From Terrilactibacillus laevilacticus (lineage in GTDB: Bacteria > Bacillota > Bacilli > Bacillales > Sporolactobacillaceae): a stretch of 64,000 bases of DNA. Positions 45,560 to 54,680 of this stretch are shown here, in pieces. Under the pieces are notes generated by a model. That model made no database searches. It saw only the letters and a program-made list of their open reading frames with translations, and was not told where the DNA came from. The stretch's first letter is position 1, and each line of letters starts with the position of its first letter. The position numbers were made by a program, and so were the translations under genes. The stretch spans positions 496,001-560,000 of the forward strand of contig NZ_VDCY01000001.1 in assembly GCF_006517395.1 (NCBI RefSeq). The letters run 5' to 3'.

Positions 45560-47167
45560 ATGAAAAAAACATTAACCATTCTGTTATCGATTATTTTAAT
45601 TTTGGCTTTATCTGCTTGCACAGCTAACAGTTCGAGAAACTCTGATTCCTCTTCAGGTCATAAAAAAGTCCTAAAATTAAACAATGGACTAGAACCATCT
45701 TCATTTGATCCGCCTAAAGGATTTGATGCTGCTTCATGGAACCCTTTAAATAATTTGATGGAAGGCTTAGTACGACTTGGTAAAGATAATGAGCCACATC
45801 CTGCTATAGCCGAAAAATGGGATGTTTCATCGGATGGAAAAACATATACGTTTCATATACGTAAAAATGCAAAATGGTCAAATGGGGATCCTGTAACAGC
45901 TAACGATTTTGAATTTGCATGGAAGCGCCTTTTAGATCCGAAAACCGCGTCACCTGCAGCCTTCCTTGGTTATCTCATCGAAGGAGCCGAAGCTTTTAAC
46001 TCTGGTAAGGGTTCGAGCCAAGATGTTAAAGTTTCAGCTACTGATAAAAACACACTTCAAGTGACTCTCACTGCACCACAAAAATATTTCTTAAATATTA
46101 TAACAAACCCATGTTTCTTCCCTATAAATGAGAAAGTAGCCGAAAAAAATCCAAAGTGGTTTGCTAATGCCAAAACGTTTGTCGGAAACGGTCCATTCAA
46201 CCTCACGACTTGGAAGCATAATAGTCAAATGGTATTCAAGAAAAACAATAACTACTGGGATAAGAAGAATGTCAAATTAGATGAAGTAGATTGGGCCATG
46301 ATTGATGATCCAAACACGGAGTATCAAACCTATCAATCTGGTAATCTAGATGAGGCTAGTGTGCCGCCTGGACTTAGCGACAAATTATTTAAAGAAGGAA
46401 AAGTTAAAGTTGAACAGCAAGCAGGAACGTCATTTATTAGTATGAATGTTCATCAAGCTCCGTTCACAAATCAAAAAATAAGAAAAGCTTTTGCTATGTC
46501 GATTGATGGTAAGCAAATTGTTGATTATGTCACCAAGTGGAAACAAACACCTGCTTTTGGATTCGTGTCACCGGGATTTAAAGACCCAGATGGCAATGAC
46601 TTCCGCGAGAAAAACGGAGATATGTATAAATTCAATCCAACTGAAGCTAAGAAACTATTGCAAGAAGGCATGAAAGAAGAAGGATATTCGAAACTGCCAC
46701 CTGTCACATTTACTTATTCGACAACAGATGAAAATAAAAGAATAGCGGAAGCCATACAAGAAATGTTAAAGAAGAATTTAGGGGTAAACGTGAAATTGGC
46801 TAATATGGAATGGAATGTTTTTTCAACCGAACAAAAGGCGGGTAAATTCCAGTTTTCTAAAGCATCCTTCTTAGCTGATTATGGTGATCCAATTAATTAT
46901 CTTGAAAACTTCCAAACCGGTATGCAAATGAATAGTGCGCGTTGGAGTAACAAAGAGTATGATGCTTTAATCAAAAAAGCAAAAAACGAAAAAGATGAAA
47001 AAGCTCGCTACAATGAAATGTATCAAGCAGAAAAAATCTTGTTTAAGGACATGCCATACTCCACAATTTTATTCTATAATCAGCCGTTTTTACAAAAGAG
47101 TAATGTCACAGAAATTGTTCATCATCCAGTAGGTTATTTAGATCTTAAGTGGGCTAGCAAAAAGTAA
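45560..47167 (+). CDS. dppE: Dipeptide/oligopeptide-binding lipoprotein DppE
   Basis: 535 residues, periplasmic-binding-protein family 5. A lipoprotein signal ends in LALSAC with the lipidated Cys at residue 20, followed by a Ser-rich linker. The SBP_bac_5 motif AEKWDVSSDGKTYTFHIR and KWSNGDPVTANDFEFAWKR is typical. Binds peptides (here probably muropeptides or dipeptides) outside the membrane. TTG/ATG upstream would add residues, but AGGGGGT lies before ATG 45560 and this gives the signal peptide. A hairpin lies in the 180-base gap that follows. Confidence 0.93.
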   Translation: MKKTLTILLSIILILALSACTANSSRNSDSSSGHKKVLKLNNGLEPSSFDPPKGFDAASWNPLNNLMEGLVRLGKDNEPHPAIAEKWDVSSDGKTYTFHIRKNAKWSNGDPVTANDFEFAWKRLLDPKTASPAAFLGYLIEGAEAFNSGKGSSQDVKVSATDKNTLQVTLTAPQKYFLNIITNPCFFPINEKVAEKNPKWFANAKTFVGNGPFNLTTWKHNSQMVFKKNNNYWDKKNVKLDEVDWAMIDDPNTEYQTYQSGNLDEASVPPGLSDKLFKEGKVKVEQQAGTSFISMNVHQAPFTNQKIRKAFAMSIDGKQIVDYVTKWKQTPAFGFVSPGFKDPDGNDFREKNGDMYKFNPTEAKKLLQEGMKEEGYSKLPPVTFTYSTTDENKRIAEAIQEMLKKNLGVNVKLANMEWNVFSTEQKAGKFQFSKASFLADYGDPINYLENFQTGMQMNSARWSNKEYDALIKKAKNEKDEKARYNEMYQAEKILFKDMPYSTILFYNQPFLQKSNVTEIVHHPVGYLDLKWASKK

Positions 47168-47223
47168 TACACTTGATTTAAATATTTTAAAATTTTAAGG
47201 GTCGTTTTATAAACATTTTAAGT

Positions 47224-47263
47224 AGGGAACCCGCATATGTTAATAAGAATATCGGGTTTCCTT
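47224..47263 (+). terminator. Hairpin between dppE and ldcA, weak terminator or attenuator
   Basis: GGGAACCCG / CGGGTTTCC stem with an 18-base loop, followed by TTCC not a long T run. It may reduce read-through into the downstream ykf genes. Confidence 0.5.
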
Positions 47264-47345
47264 CCATTAATATTTACTTAAATCTGGTATTATTAACCAA
47301 TAAATTATACATTCCTTTTAGTTTATAAAAAAGGAGAGAAAAACG

Positions 47346-48266
47346 ATGCTAAGACCAACGAGATTAACTATAGGAGATACCATTGGCATTATCGCTCCAG
47401 CAAGTCCACCCAAAATTGAACCCCTAAAAAAAGGGATTAATATCTTGAAAAAGTTTGGTGTAAAGATTCATGAAGGTCAACATTTATACGATGAAGTTGG
47501 ATACCTAGCAGGTTCTGATTATGATCGTGTGAATGATTTACATAGTATGTTTTTAGATCCAAAGATTAAAGCAATTTTTTGTGCATGTGGAGGGTACGGA
47601 ACGCCTAGAATCGTAGATCGACTCGATTACAATTTAATAGCAAATAACCCAAAAATATTTTGGGGGTATAGCGACATTACCTGCTTACACACGTCTATAC
47701 ATAAAAAAAGCGGGCTCGTGACGTTTCATGGTCCAATGCCAAGTTCGGATATGGGTCATGATGATTTTAAGCTTTTATCAGAACAGTTGATTCAACAATT
47801 ATTTGAACCTACAACTTTACATTATGATGAAACCATTTCACCATTAGATGTTCTTGTTGAGGGGATTGTAGAAGCTCCCATTGTAGGAGGAAATCTTTCT
47901 TTACTTGTAAGCAGTATTGGTTCGGACTATGACATTGATGTAAAGGATAAAATTCTCTTAATTGAGGATATAGGTGAGGAACCTTATAGAGTTGATGGTA
48001 TGTTAAATCAGTTACGTCTTTCTGGAAAATTAAATGATGCGGCAGGATTTTTGATTGGTTCATTTACTGAAGCCGAACCAAAAAAACGACAATCATCTTT
48101 AACTTTAGATGAAGTATTCCATCATTATTTAAATCATTATGGAAAACCTGTTATGAAAGGTTTCCTAATCGGACATTGCCAGCCTCATTTTTCTATTCCA
48201 CTTGGCGCTATGGCCATCCTTAATACTTATACAAAAACACTTACGATAGAAGCGGGGGTTTGTTAA
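47346..48266 (+). CDS. ldcA: Muramoyltetrapeptide (LD-) carboxypeptidase, S66 family
   Basis: 306 residues. S66 serine peptidase: the nucleophile elbow GYSDIT (Ser about 109), GGNLSLL, the Glu of LLIEDIGEEPYRVD and the His in GHCQPHFSIP form the usual Ser-Glu-His set. It removes the terminal D-Ala from murein tetrapeptides in the cytosol (YkfA in B. subtilis). SD AAAGGAGAG precedes ATG 47346. Second block of the dpp-ykf operon, 180 bases after dppE with a hairpin in between. Confidence 0.92.
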   Translation: MLRPTRLTIGDTIGIIAPASPPKIEPLKKGINILKKFGVKIHEGQHLYDEVGYLAGSDYDRVNDLHSMFLDPKIKAIFCACGGYGTPRIVDRLDYNLIANNPKIFWGYSDITCLHTSIHKKSGLVTFHGPMPSSDMGHDDFKLLSEQLIQQLFEPTTLHYDETISPLDVLVEGIVEAPIVGGNLSLLVSSIGSDYDIDVKDKILLIEDIGEEPYRVDGMLNQLRLSGKLNDAAGFLIGSFTEAEPKKRQSSLTLDEVFHHYLNHYGKPVMKGFLIGHCQPHFSIPLGAMAILNTYTKTLTIEAGVC

Positions 48267-48309
48267 TCCTTCTCATAATCGAGGTTAAATAACTGAAGGG
48301 GATAGAATC

Positions 48310-49416
48310 ATGAAGATTACCAATATACGTACAGATCGATTAATTGTACCACTGAATAAACCATTTAAAACGGCTTTACGTACAGTAAAACACTTAGAAA
48401 CAGTTATTGTATTTGTTGAATGTGAAGATAGAGTTGGGGTAGGCGAAGCACCTGCCACGCATGTTATTACTGGAGATAGTTTAGAAAGTATTCAATCTAC
48501 AATAGACAACATTTTTTGTCCTTTAATGGTTGGTATGGATATTTTAAATTATCAACAAATATTTGAAAAAATTGATCAGGCGATCATTCATCATTCAAGT
48601 GCTAAAGCTTGTATTGACATGGCTATCTATGATCTTTTATCTCAAAAAACAAATCTCCCTCTGTATCAATTGCTAGGGGGCTACCGCAATGAGCTTGAAA
48701 CAGATTTTACAGTAAGTGTAAATGAGCCGCAAATGATGATTCATGATGCTATTGAGTTAATCGATAAGGGCTTTGATACGTTAAAAATCAAGGTTGGAAA
48801 AGGGGATATTGAAACGGACCTTGAAAGGATTGAACAAATACGACGAGCGATTGGCCCTGAAGTTAAACTTAGATTGGATGCAAATCAAGGTTGGACTGTA
48901 AAGGAAGCGATCTATGCAATTCGCTATTATGAAAGAAACCATTTAAATATTGAACTTATTGAACAACCCGTTCCAGCATGGGATATTGAAGGGTTAAAGG
49001 AAGTCACAAGAGCTGTTGAAACACCCATAATGGCTGACGAAAGTGTGTTTACACCACATGATGCTATGAAACTATTATCAACACGGTCGTGTGATTTAAT
49101 CAATGTCAAGTTGATGAAAGCAGGTGGTATCCATCACGCGTTAGAAATTAACCACATAGCTGAATCGTACGGAGTAGAATGTATGGTTGGAAGTATGATT
49201 GAAAGTAAGATTGGGATAACAGCTGCTGCTCATTTCGCTGCAAGTCAAAAAAATGTGACGCGATGTGATTTTGATGCTCCACTTATGCTATTAGTTGATC
49301 CTATCGAAGGAGGAATCATCTATCAAGGTCGAAAGATGACCATGCCAACTTTATCAGGTCTCGGAATTCGTCATATTGATGCAACATATCTTTCAAGAGG
49401 AAGTGTGCAAGGATGA
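48310..49416 (+). CDS. ykfB: L-Ala-D/L-Glu epimerase YkfB (enolase superfamily)
   Basis: 368 residues. Muconate-lactonizing-enzyme subgroup: base Lys pair LKIKVG (about 159-164), metal ligands Asp (RLDANQGW), Glu (IEQPVP) and Asp (MADESVF), and the second acid/base Lys in INVKLMKAGG (about 265). Epimerises L-Ala-D-Glu from murein to L-Ala-L-Glu so that it can be used as a normal dipeptide. It overlaps ykfC by ATGA, so translation is coupled. Confidence 0.93.
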   Translation: MKITNIRTDRLIVPLNKPFKTALRTVKHLETVIVFVECEDRVGVGEAPATHVITGDSLESIQSTIDNIFCPLMVGMDILNYQQIFEKIDQAIIHHSSAKACIDMAIYDLLSQKTNLPLYQLLGGYRNELETDFTVSVNEPQMMIHDAIELIDKGFDTLKIKVGKGDIETDLERIEQIRRAIGPEVKLRLDANQGWTVKEAIYAIRYYERNHLNIELIEQPVPAWDIEGLKEVTRAVETPIMADESVFTPHDAMKLLSTRSCDLINVKLMKAGGIHHALEINHIAESYGVECMVGSMIESKIGITAAAHFAASQKNVTRCDFDAPLMLLVDPIEGGIIYQGRKMTMPTLSGLGIRHIDATYLSRGSVQG

Positions 49417-50342
49417 ATCAAAATGAGTGTTTCCTTACAAATGTTTCTGTTGCAACGGTGTGGAAGAGACCTGATTCGGTGCGCCAAGTAGATAAAAAAG
49501 CGATAAAAAATCCATGCGATATACTAGGATGGCTTGGTGATATGTCTAAAGATGAAAACATAGCGTTATGTAGAGAAAATCGCCTGGAAACCCAACTTCT
49601 TTTTGGTGAAGAATTTCTAGTAGAAAAAATTGGTGACGGTTGGGCGTACGGCTATGCCATCATGCAGCCTTCGTCTAAGGACTCAAGGGGTTATCCTGGA
49701 TATGTCCCTGCAAGCCAGCTCGTACAAAAACCTTCAAATTGGGATAATCAACCTAATTGGGTGATAGTGAAAGAAGATCGAGTCCCTTTATATGATCAAA
49801 AAGGCGAAATGATAACGATTCTGAGTATGGGGACAAGTCTTCCGGTTATCGATGAAGGGGATAGGTATGTTAATGTACTAACACCTACAAGTGAGATTGG
49901 ATATCTAGACAGAAAAAATATAGCTTTTGAGAAAATAATGCCTTTTAGTGGCCAAACGATCATAAAAATAGCTGAACGTTATCTCGATTTACCCTATCTT
50001 TGGGCGGGTATGAGTTCTTATGGATTTGACTGTTCTGGATTTAGCTATTCTTTGTATCGTATGTTTGGGAAAAGAATTCCCAGAGATGCCCATGATCAGG
50101 CGATTACAGGAGAAGAAGTAAAGTTGGGTGAAGAAAAACCTGGTGATCTTCTCTTTTTTGCATACGAAGAAGGACGAGGAACGATCCATCATGTAGGAAT
50201 TTATTATGGCGATGGCAAAATGATTCATTCTCCGACGCCAGGTAAGAAAATCGAAGTGACCGAGCTTAAAGGAACGATATTTGAAAGAGAGTGTTGTTCA
50301 ATTAGACGATATTTAAAAGAATCGGAGGTTAATGCATCATGA
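49413..50342 (+). CDS. ykfC: Gamma-D-glutamyl-L-diamino-acid endopeptidase YkfC (NlpC/P60)
   Basis: 309 residues: two SH3-like N-terminal domains (about 1-170) and an NlpC/P60 catalytic domain with Cys in YGFDCSGFSY (about 207), His in GTIHHVGIYYG and a third polar residue (HSPTP). It cleaves the gamma-D-Glu-diaminopimelate bond of imported murein peptides. No signal peptide, consistent with a cytosolic role in recycling. Coupled by ATGA overlaps to ykfB before it and ykfD after it. Confidence 0.93.
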   Translation: MNQNECFLTNVSVATVWKRPDSVRQVDKKAIKNPCDILGWLGDMSKDENIALCRENRLETQLLFGEEFLVEKIGDGWAYGYAIMQPSSKDSRGYPGYVPASQLVQKPSNWDNQPNWVIVKEDRVPLYDQKGEMITILSMGTSLPVIDEGDRYVNVLTPTSEIGYLDRKNIAFEKIMPFSGQTIIKIAERYLDLPYLWAGMSSYGFDCSGFSYSLYRMFGKRIPRDAHDQAITGEEVKLGEEKPGDLLFFAYEEGRGTIHHVGIYYGDGKMIHSPTPGKKIEVTELKGTIFERECCSIRRYLKESEVNAS

Positions 50343-51334
50343 AGGATCCTATCCTAGAAGTACAAAATTTAAAAAAATACTTTCAAATGAACCGGAACGA
50401 AACGTTAAAAGCAGTGGATGGGATATCCTTTACTTTAAATGAAGGAGAAACTCTTGGAATAGTAGGTGAATCAGGTTGTGGTAAATCGACACTTGGTCGA
50501 ACAATTCTTGGTTTATATGAGAAAACAGAAGGTAACATACGATATAAAGGAAAAAATTATCCCCAAACTAAAAGAGATCGTTTTAAATTAACAAAAGAGA
50601 TGCAAATGATATTTCAGGACCCTTATGCATCGTTAAATCCACGATCTACAGTGTATGATCTTATTGCTGAACCAATGGACATTCATGGACTATACCCAAA
50701 TAAAAAACAACGACTTCATCGTATCGAAGAACTCATATCAGAGGTAGGTTTAACGAAAGAACATTTAAATCGTTACCCCCATGAATTTAGTGGCGGTCAA
50801 AGACAACGTATTGGTATTGCACGTGCACTTGCTCTTGAACCTTCTTTGATTATTGCTGACGAACCTATATCGGCTTTGGATGTTTCCATTCAAGCACAAG
50901 TCGTATATCTTTTAAAACAATTGCAAAAAGAAAAAGGCCTAACCTTCCTTTTCATCGCTCACGATTTGTCCATGGTTAAATATATGAGTGATCGCGTGGG
51001 AGTTATGTATCTTGGGCAATTGGTTGAATTGACAACAAGTGATAAGTTATATCAACATCCTCTTCATCCATATACTGAAGCCTTATTGTCTGCCATTCCG
51101 ATTCCTGATCCTGATATTGAGGAAAAAAGAGAAAGAATTATATTGGAAGGAGATGTTCCAAGTCCAATAGATCCACCATCTGGATGTGTCTTTCGAACCC
51201 GATGTCCTCGTGCTATGGCTATTTGCTCGAAAATTAAACCGAATTTTAATGAGATAGAAAAAAATCACTTTGTTGCTTGTCATCTTTATCAACATCAAGA
51301 AGAAAAGTATAAAGAAAAAGAAGTAGGTGTGTAA
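50339..51334 (+). CDS. ykfD: Oligopeptide ABC transporter ATP-binding protein YkfD (OppF-like)
   Basis: 331 residues. Walker A GESGCGKST (about 40-48), signature FSGGQRQRIGIAR, Walker B IIADEPISALD and the OppF-like C-terminal CVFRTRCPRAMAICSK with Cys residues. Likely the second ATPase of the Dpp transporter. Overlaps the stop of ykfC by ATGA. The last gene of the operon begins one base after its stop. Confidence 0.92.
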   Translation: MKDPILEVQNLKKYFQMNRNETLKAVDGISFTLNEGETLGIVGESGCGKSTLGRTILGLYEKTEGNIRYKGKNYPQTKRDRFKLTKEMQMIFQDPYASLNPRSTVYDLIAEPMDIHGLYPNKKQRLHRIEELISEVGLTKEHLNRYPHEFSGGQRQRIGIARALALEPSLIIADEPISALDVSIQAQVVYLLKQLQKEKGLTFLFIAHDLSMVKYMSDRVGVMYLGQLVELTTSDKLYQHPLHPYTEALLSAIPIPDPDIEEKRERIILEGDVPSPIDPPSGCVFRTRCPRAMAICSKIKPNFNEIEKNHFVACHLYQHQEEKYKEKEVGV

Positions 51335-51335
51335 A

Positions 51336-52121
51336 GTGACCTCAACAATTTTTGAAAAATTAGATCGACTTGTTTCACCTTTTGGAAATAAAGTTAGTGT
51401 CGTGATTCAAGAAGGAAAAAATCACTACTCGTTCAATGAATCAACTAAAATGCTTTCCGCAAGTTTAATTAAACTCCCCATTTTTCTTTATGCATTTGAT
51501 CAAGTGATAAAAGGAACTCTATCACTTGATCAAAAAATACCTATATCACCTGAAAAGATGGTTGATGGTTCAGGCATTATTCAAGTGATTCAGGACGTCA
51601 GAGAATGGTCGATTCGAGATTTACTCGGTTTAATGATTAATGTATCAGATAATACGGCAACCAACGTCTTAATGGATGTATTAGGGATTGAACAAATTCA
51701 ATCCTGGATAGAAAATAGTGGGTTAAATGGGACAAGTATACAGCGAAAAATGATGGATATACAAGCTAAAAAAGAAGGTAAAGAAAATTTCACTTGCGCA
51801 TCAGATGTATCACAGTGTATGGAACTCATTTTTTTAAGACCTAATTCTTTAAGTTGTGAATTTCCTTTCGTTAAGCATTATTTTTTAAATCAACAGTTCA
51901 GGGGGAAAATACCAGGTAAAATCGAATACAGCCCCGTAAAAATTTATAACAAGACGGGAGAAATGGAAGGCATCTCACATGATACAGCCTTCATGAAATT
52001 AAAAGATAAAACGTCGATTGTAACTTGCATGACGTCCGGCTTTGAGGATGCTACTGAAGCGGACCAACTAATCCAAAAAATGGGTGAATGGGTCTATTTA
52101 TTTTTAAATGAGCAGGTTTGA
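51336..52121 (+). CDS. Cytosolic SxxK serine hydrolase (class A beta-lactamase-like fold)
   Basis: 261 residues with the three motifs of penicillin-recognising enzymes: SLIK (in SASLIKLPIFLYAF, SxxK, about 44-50), VSDN (SDN motif, about 108) and KTG (NKTGEMEG, about 210). The class A Glu166 region is replaced by MMDIQAKKEGKENFTCASD, with no Glu at the expected place. There is no signal peptide or membrane segment, so it would act in the cytosol. It starts with GTG one base after ykfD and is probably an operon member, suggesting a peptidase or amidase on imported murein peptides rather than antibiotic resistance (inference). Confidence 0.8.
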   Translation: MTSTIFEKLDRLVSPFGNKVSVVIQEGKNHYSFNESTKMLSASLIKLPIFLYAFDQVIKGTLSLDQKIPISPEKMVDGSGIIQVIQDVREWSIRDLLGLMINVSDNTATNVLMDVLGIEQIQSWIENSGLNGTSIQRKMMDIQAKKEGKENFTCASDVSQCMELIFLRPNSLSCEFPFVKHYFLNQQFRGKIPGKIEYSPVKIYNKTGEMEGISHDTAFMKLKDKTSIVTCMTSGFEDATEADQLIQKMGEWVYLFLNEQV

Positions 52122-52208
52122 TCACAAAAATTGCATGGGAATGTCCTCTTAGGTAAAATATAAGGTACTGCCCATGCCTGCAGAAATTTGTAAGAAGGTG
52201 ATCAATGG

Positions 52209-53927
52209 ATGCTAAAACAATTTATTTCGTATTATAAACCGTATAAAGCATTATTCATATTAGATTTTTCCTGTGCGGTTATCGCAGCTCTATTAGAGCT
52301 TGCCTTTCCAGTAGCCGTAAATCAATTCATTGACCAACTGTTACCGAGTCGTAATTGGTCTTGGATCATGTTAGCCGTATTAGGTTTACTGTTTTTCTAT
52401 TCTTTAAATACGGCCATGCAGTTTGTCGTAAACTACTGGGGACATATGCTTGGTATCAATATAGAGACAACCATGCGCAAACAATTATTTGAGCATATTC
52501 AAAAGCAATCATTCTCATTTTTTGATAATCATAAAACAGGTCATTTATTATCACGTCTAACCAATGATTTATTTGATATCGGAGAAGTGGCACACCATGG
52601 TCCTGAAGATGTTTTTATTGCGGTGATGTCTTTGTTCGGATCATTTGTTTTAATGTTGACGATAAACTGGAAACTCGCCTGCTTATCCTTTGTTCTAGTT
52701 CCGATCTTAACTATCCTTATTGTCTTTTTTAATAAAAAAATGACTCATGCAACGACGAGAATTTATAAAGATATCGCTGCATTCAATGCAATAGTAGAAA
52801 ATGCTGTTGGTGGTATTCGCGTTGTCCAAGCTTTCTCAAATGAAGCATATGAAAACGAGCAATTCAAGAAAAATAACACCAGGTACCGCTTGGCTAAGTT
52901 ATTATCTTATAAAATCTTAGGTGCCAATAATACCTTTAATTACTTTCTTATGCGCCTAATTACTTTATTTACACTCGTTTGCGGTGCTTATTTTACTATT
53001 AAAGGTGAAATTACTGATGGTCAATTTGTGAGTTTCTTATTGCTAACGAATATCTTCATTAGACCGATAGAGAAGATCAATGCTGTGATTGAATTGTATC
53101 CAAAGGGAATTGCTGGTTTCAAAAGATTTATGGAATTGATGCAAACAAAGCCTGAGATTATGGATCTTCCTCACGCGATTGATGTTGATCATGTTGATGG
53201 CCACATTATCTATCAAGATGTCTCATTTGGGTATGAAGGAAAAAAAGATATTTTAAATCATATTAATCTAGAAATAAACCCTGGGGAAACCATTGCTTTT
53301 GTTGGACCTTCTGGGGCTGGTAAAACAACCATCTGCAATTTACTCCCACGCTTTTATGACATTAAATCTGGTGAAATATTGATCGATGGCCTTTCAATTC
53401 GTGATATGACATTGTCATCCTTGCGTCAGCATATTGGAATCGTGCAGCAAGATGTTTTTCTTTTCTCTGGAACATTACGTGAGAATATCGCTTATGGAAA
53501 ATTAGATGCAACAGATGAAGAGATATGGCACGTTGTCCGATTAGCTCGATTAGAGGAAACCGTTAAAGCGATGTCAGATGGACTTGATACAGTCATCGGT
53601 GAACGGGGTGTTAAACTGTCTGGTGGTCAAAAACAACGACTTTCGATTGCAAGGATGTTCTTGAAAAATCCTTCTATTTTAATTCTAGATGAAGCGACAT
53701 CAGCATTAGACACAGCAACTGAAATGGCTATTCAACAATCGCTAGAAGAACTATCTGAGGGCCGAACGACATTAGTCATTGCTCATCGATTAGCAACAAT
53801 AAAACATGCAGATCGAATCATAGTAGTCACAGAAGAGGGAATTGTAGAACAAGGAAGCCATACTGAATTAATAAATAAAGGTGGCGTTTATAGCGGGCTT
53901 CATCAAGCACAATTTCAGATGTCTTAA
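52209..53927 (+). CDS. ABC exporter, fused membrane and ATPase domains
   Basis: 572 residues. Six membrane segments in the first about 310 residues (type IV exporter fold: TMDs, coupling helices TGHLLSRLTND), then an ATPase with Walker A GPSGAGKTT (about 366-374), Q-loop VQQDVF, signature LSGGQKQR, Walker B ILILDEATSALD and the H-loop AHR. Probably works as a homodimer or with a partner elsewhere. Substrate unknown (lipid, peptide or drug). It is about 85 bases after the SxxK hydrolase and may or may not share its transcript. Confidence 0.88.
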   Translation: MLKQFISYYKPYKALFILDFSCAVIAALLELAFPVAVNQFIDQLLPSRNWSWIMLAVLGLLFFYSLNTAMQFVVNYWGHMLGINIETTMRKQLFEHIQKQSFSFFDNHKTGHLLSRLTNDLFDIGEVAHHGPEDVFIAVMSLFGSFVLMLTINWKLACLSFVLVPILTILIVFFNKKMTHATTRIYKDIAAFNAIVENAVGGIRVVQAFSNEAYENEQFKKNNTRYRLAKLLSYKILGANNTFNYFLMRLITLFTLVCGAYFTIKGEITDGQFVSFLLLTNIFIRPIEKINAVIELYPKGIAGFKRFMELMQTKPEIMDLPHAIDVDHVDGHIIYQDVSFGYEGKKDILNHINLEINPGETIAFVGPSGAGKTTICNLLPRFYDIKSGEILIDGLSIRDMTLSSLRQHIGIVQQDVFLFSGTLRENIAYGKLDATDEEIWHVVRLARLEETVKAMSDGLDTVIGERGVKLSGGQKQRLSIARMFLKNPSILILDEATSALDTATEMAIQQSLEELSEGRTTLVIAHRLATIKHADRIIVVTEEGIVEQGSHTELINKGGVYSGLHQAQFQMS

Positions 53928-53929
53928 TA

Positions 53930-53962
53930 AAGGTAAGGTGAGAAGACACCTTACCTTTTATT
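53930..53962. terminator. Terminator shared by the ABC exporter and sspH
   Basis: AAAGGTAAGGTG / CACCTTACCTTTT hairpin; overlaps the 3' end of sspH on the minus strand. Confidence 0.78.
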
Positions 53963-54149
53963 TTTCGTTTTCTATTAAGCTCGAGAGGGGAACAGTCTGT
54001 TCATTTTCTGGTTTATCAAGTGGAAAGATTCGTGCGGTTTTGTTTTCGTCATTCACGGCTTGAATGTAGATCGGGGTACCTTGATACGTTACATCAGCCA
54101 TAATTGGTGAGGTACTAATTTCATTTGCTCGTTGGATATTTATGATCAA
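53958..54149 (-). CDS. sspH: Small acid-soluble spore protein H (SspH-like)
   Basis: About 61-63 residues. NIQRANEISTSPIMADVTYQ, then TPIYIQAVNDENKTARIFPLD and VPLSSLIE follow the SspH pattern closely. A minor DNA-associated protein of the spore core. The start is odd: the family begins MNIQRA, and here this is ATA (54143), eight bases from GGAGG, with no ATG in place. The TTG 54149 is only two bases after GGAGG. I give TTG 54149 as the conservative start; ATA 54143 is the likelier biological one. Monocistronic, minus strand. Confidence 0.85.
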   Translation of the reverse strand: MIINIQRANEISTSPIMADVTYQGTPIYIQAVNDENKTARIFPLDKPENEQTVPLSSLIENEK

Positions 54150-54159
54150 CACCTCCATT

Positions 54160-54680
54160 TTATATTGAGAAGCATCATTAGTCTTTGCAAACTAAGTCAG
54201 AACATACATGTAGCGATTATTCAGTTAATAAGTTCATAGAAGAGGTTGTTCAAAAAGTCACCAAATGATAAGCTGCGAATCTCGGCGCCCTCTTGTTTTT
54301 CCGGTCCTCATGTAGCAAAAACCTACATTCCGGTCCTCAAAACTGCGCCGCCTTGATCTTCTTGCTTCTAATTTGTCACCTTTTTGAACACGCACTAGAA
54401 GGAGTGGCCTATTATCAATAAACATGAATTAATCAATGATCATCTTGATGAAATAAGATGAAGTGCACACATCATGCTTTTTATTTGGCCGCTAACAATA
54501 GGAATGACTTTTCAACGTTTCTTCCTTGCAATTTAAGGTGGCTATGGCTTAAAATGATAAAGTGTAATAATTATCAGGTAAATCGATTTTTGGTTTAAGG
54601 ATTTTGATGGATCATATTGTAGACGTTCAAAATAAAAAACCAAAAAGAGTTAATTTCAGTTGTGAAGGAGAAATGTAAAC
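54160..54680. other. Gene-free region between sspH and gnd
   Basis: About 520 bases with a family C repeat (54247-54400) in its left half. The rest is AT-rich and should hold the sspH and gnd promoters; I could not place them with confidence. No coding sequence. Confidence 0.5.
54247..54400 (-). repeat. Family C MITE-like repeat, copy 2 (inverted, without nested insert)
   Basis: Reverse complement begins TAGTGCGTGTTCAAAAAGGT, then AAATTAGAAGCAAGAAGATC, GCGGCGCAGTTTTGAGGACC, CATGAGGACCGGAAAAACAAG, GATTCGCAGCTTATCA and ends GTGACTTTTTGAAC. Termini GTTCAAAAAGGTGAC / GTGACTTTTTGAAC are inverted repeats. Two GAGGACC units flank a small hairpin. No ORF. Confidence 0.78.

Noticed and set aside
51336-52121. 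Beta-lactam resistance gene
   Set aside because: SxxK/SDN/KTG motifs fit, but no signal peptide, no Glu166, and it sits in the muropeptide operon.
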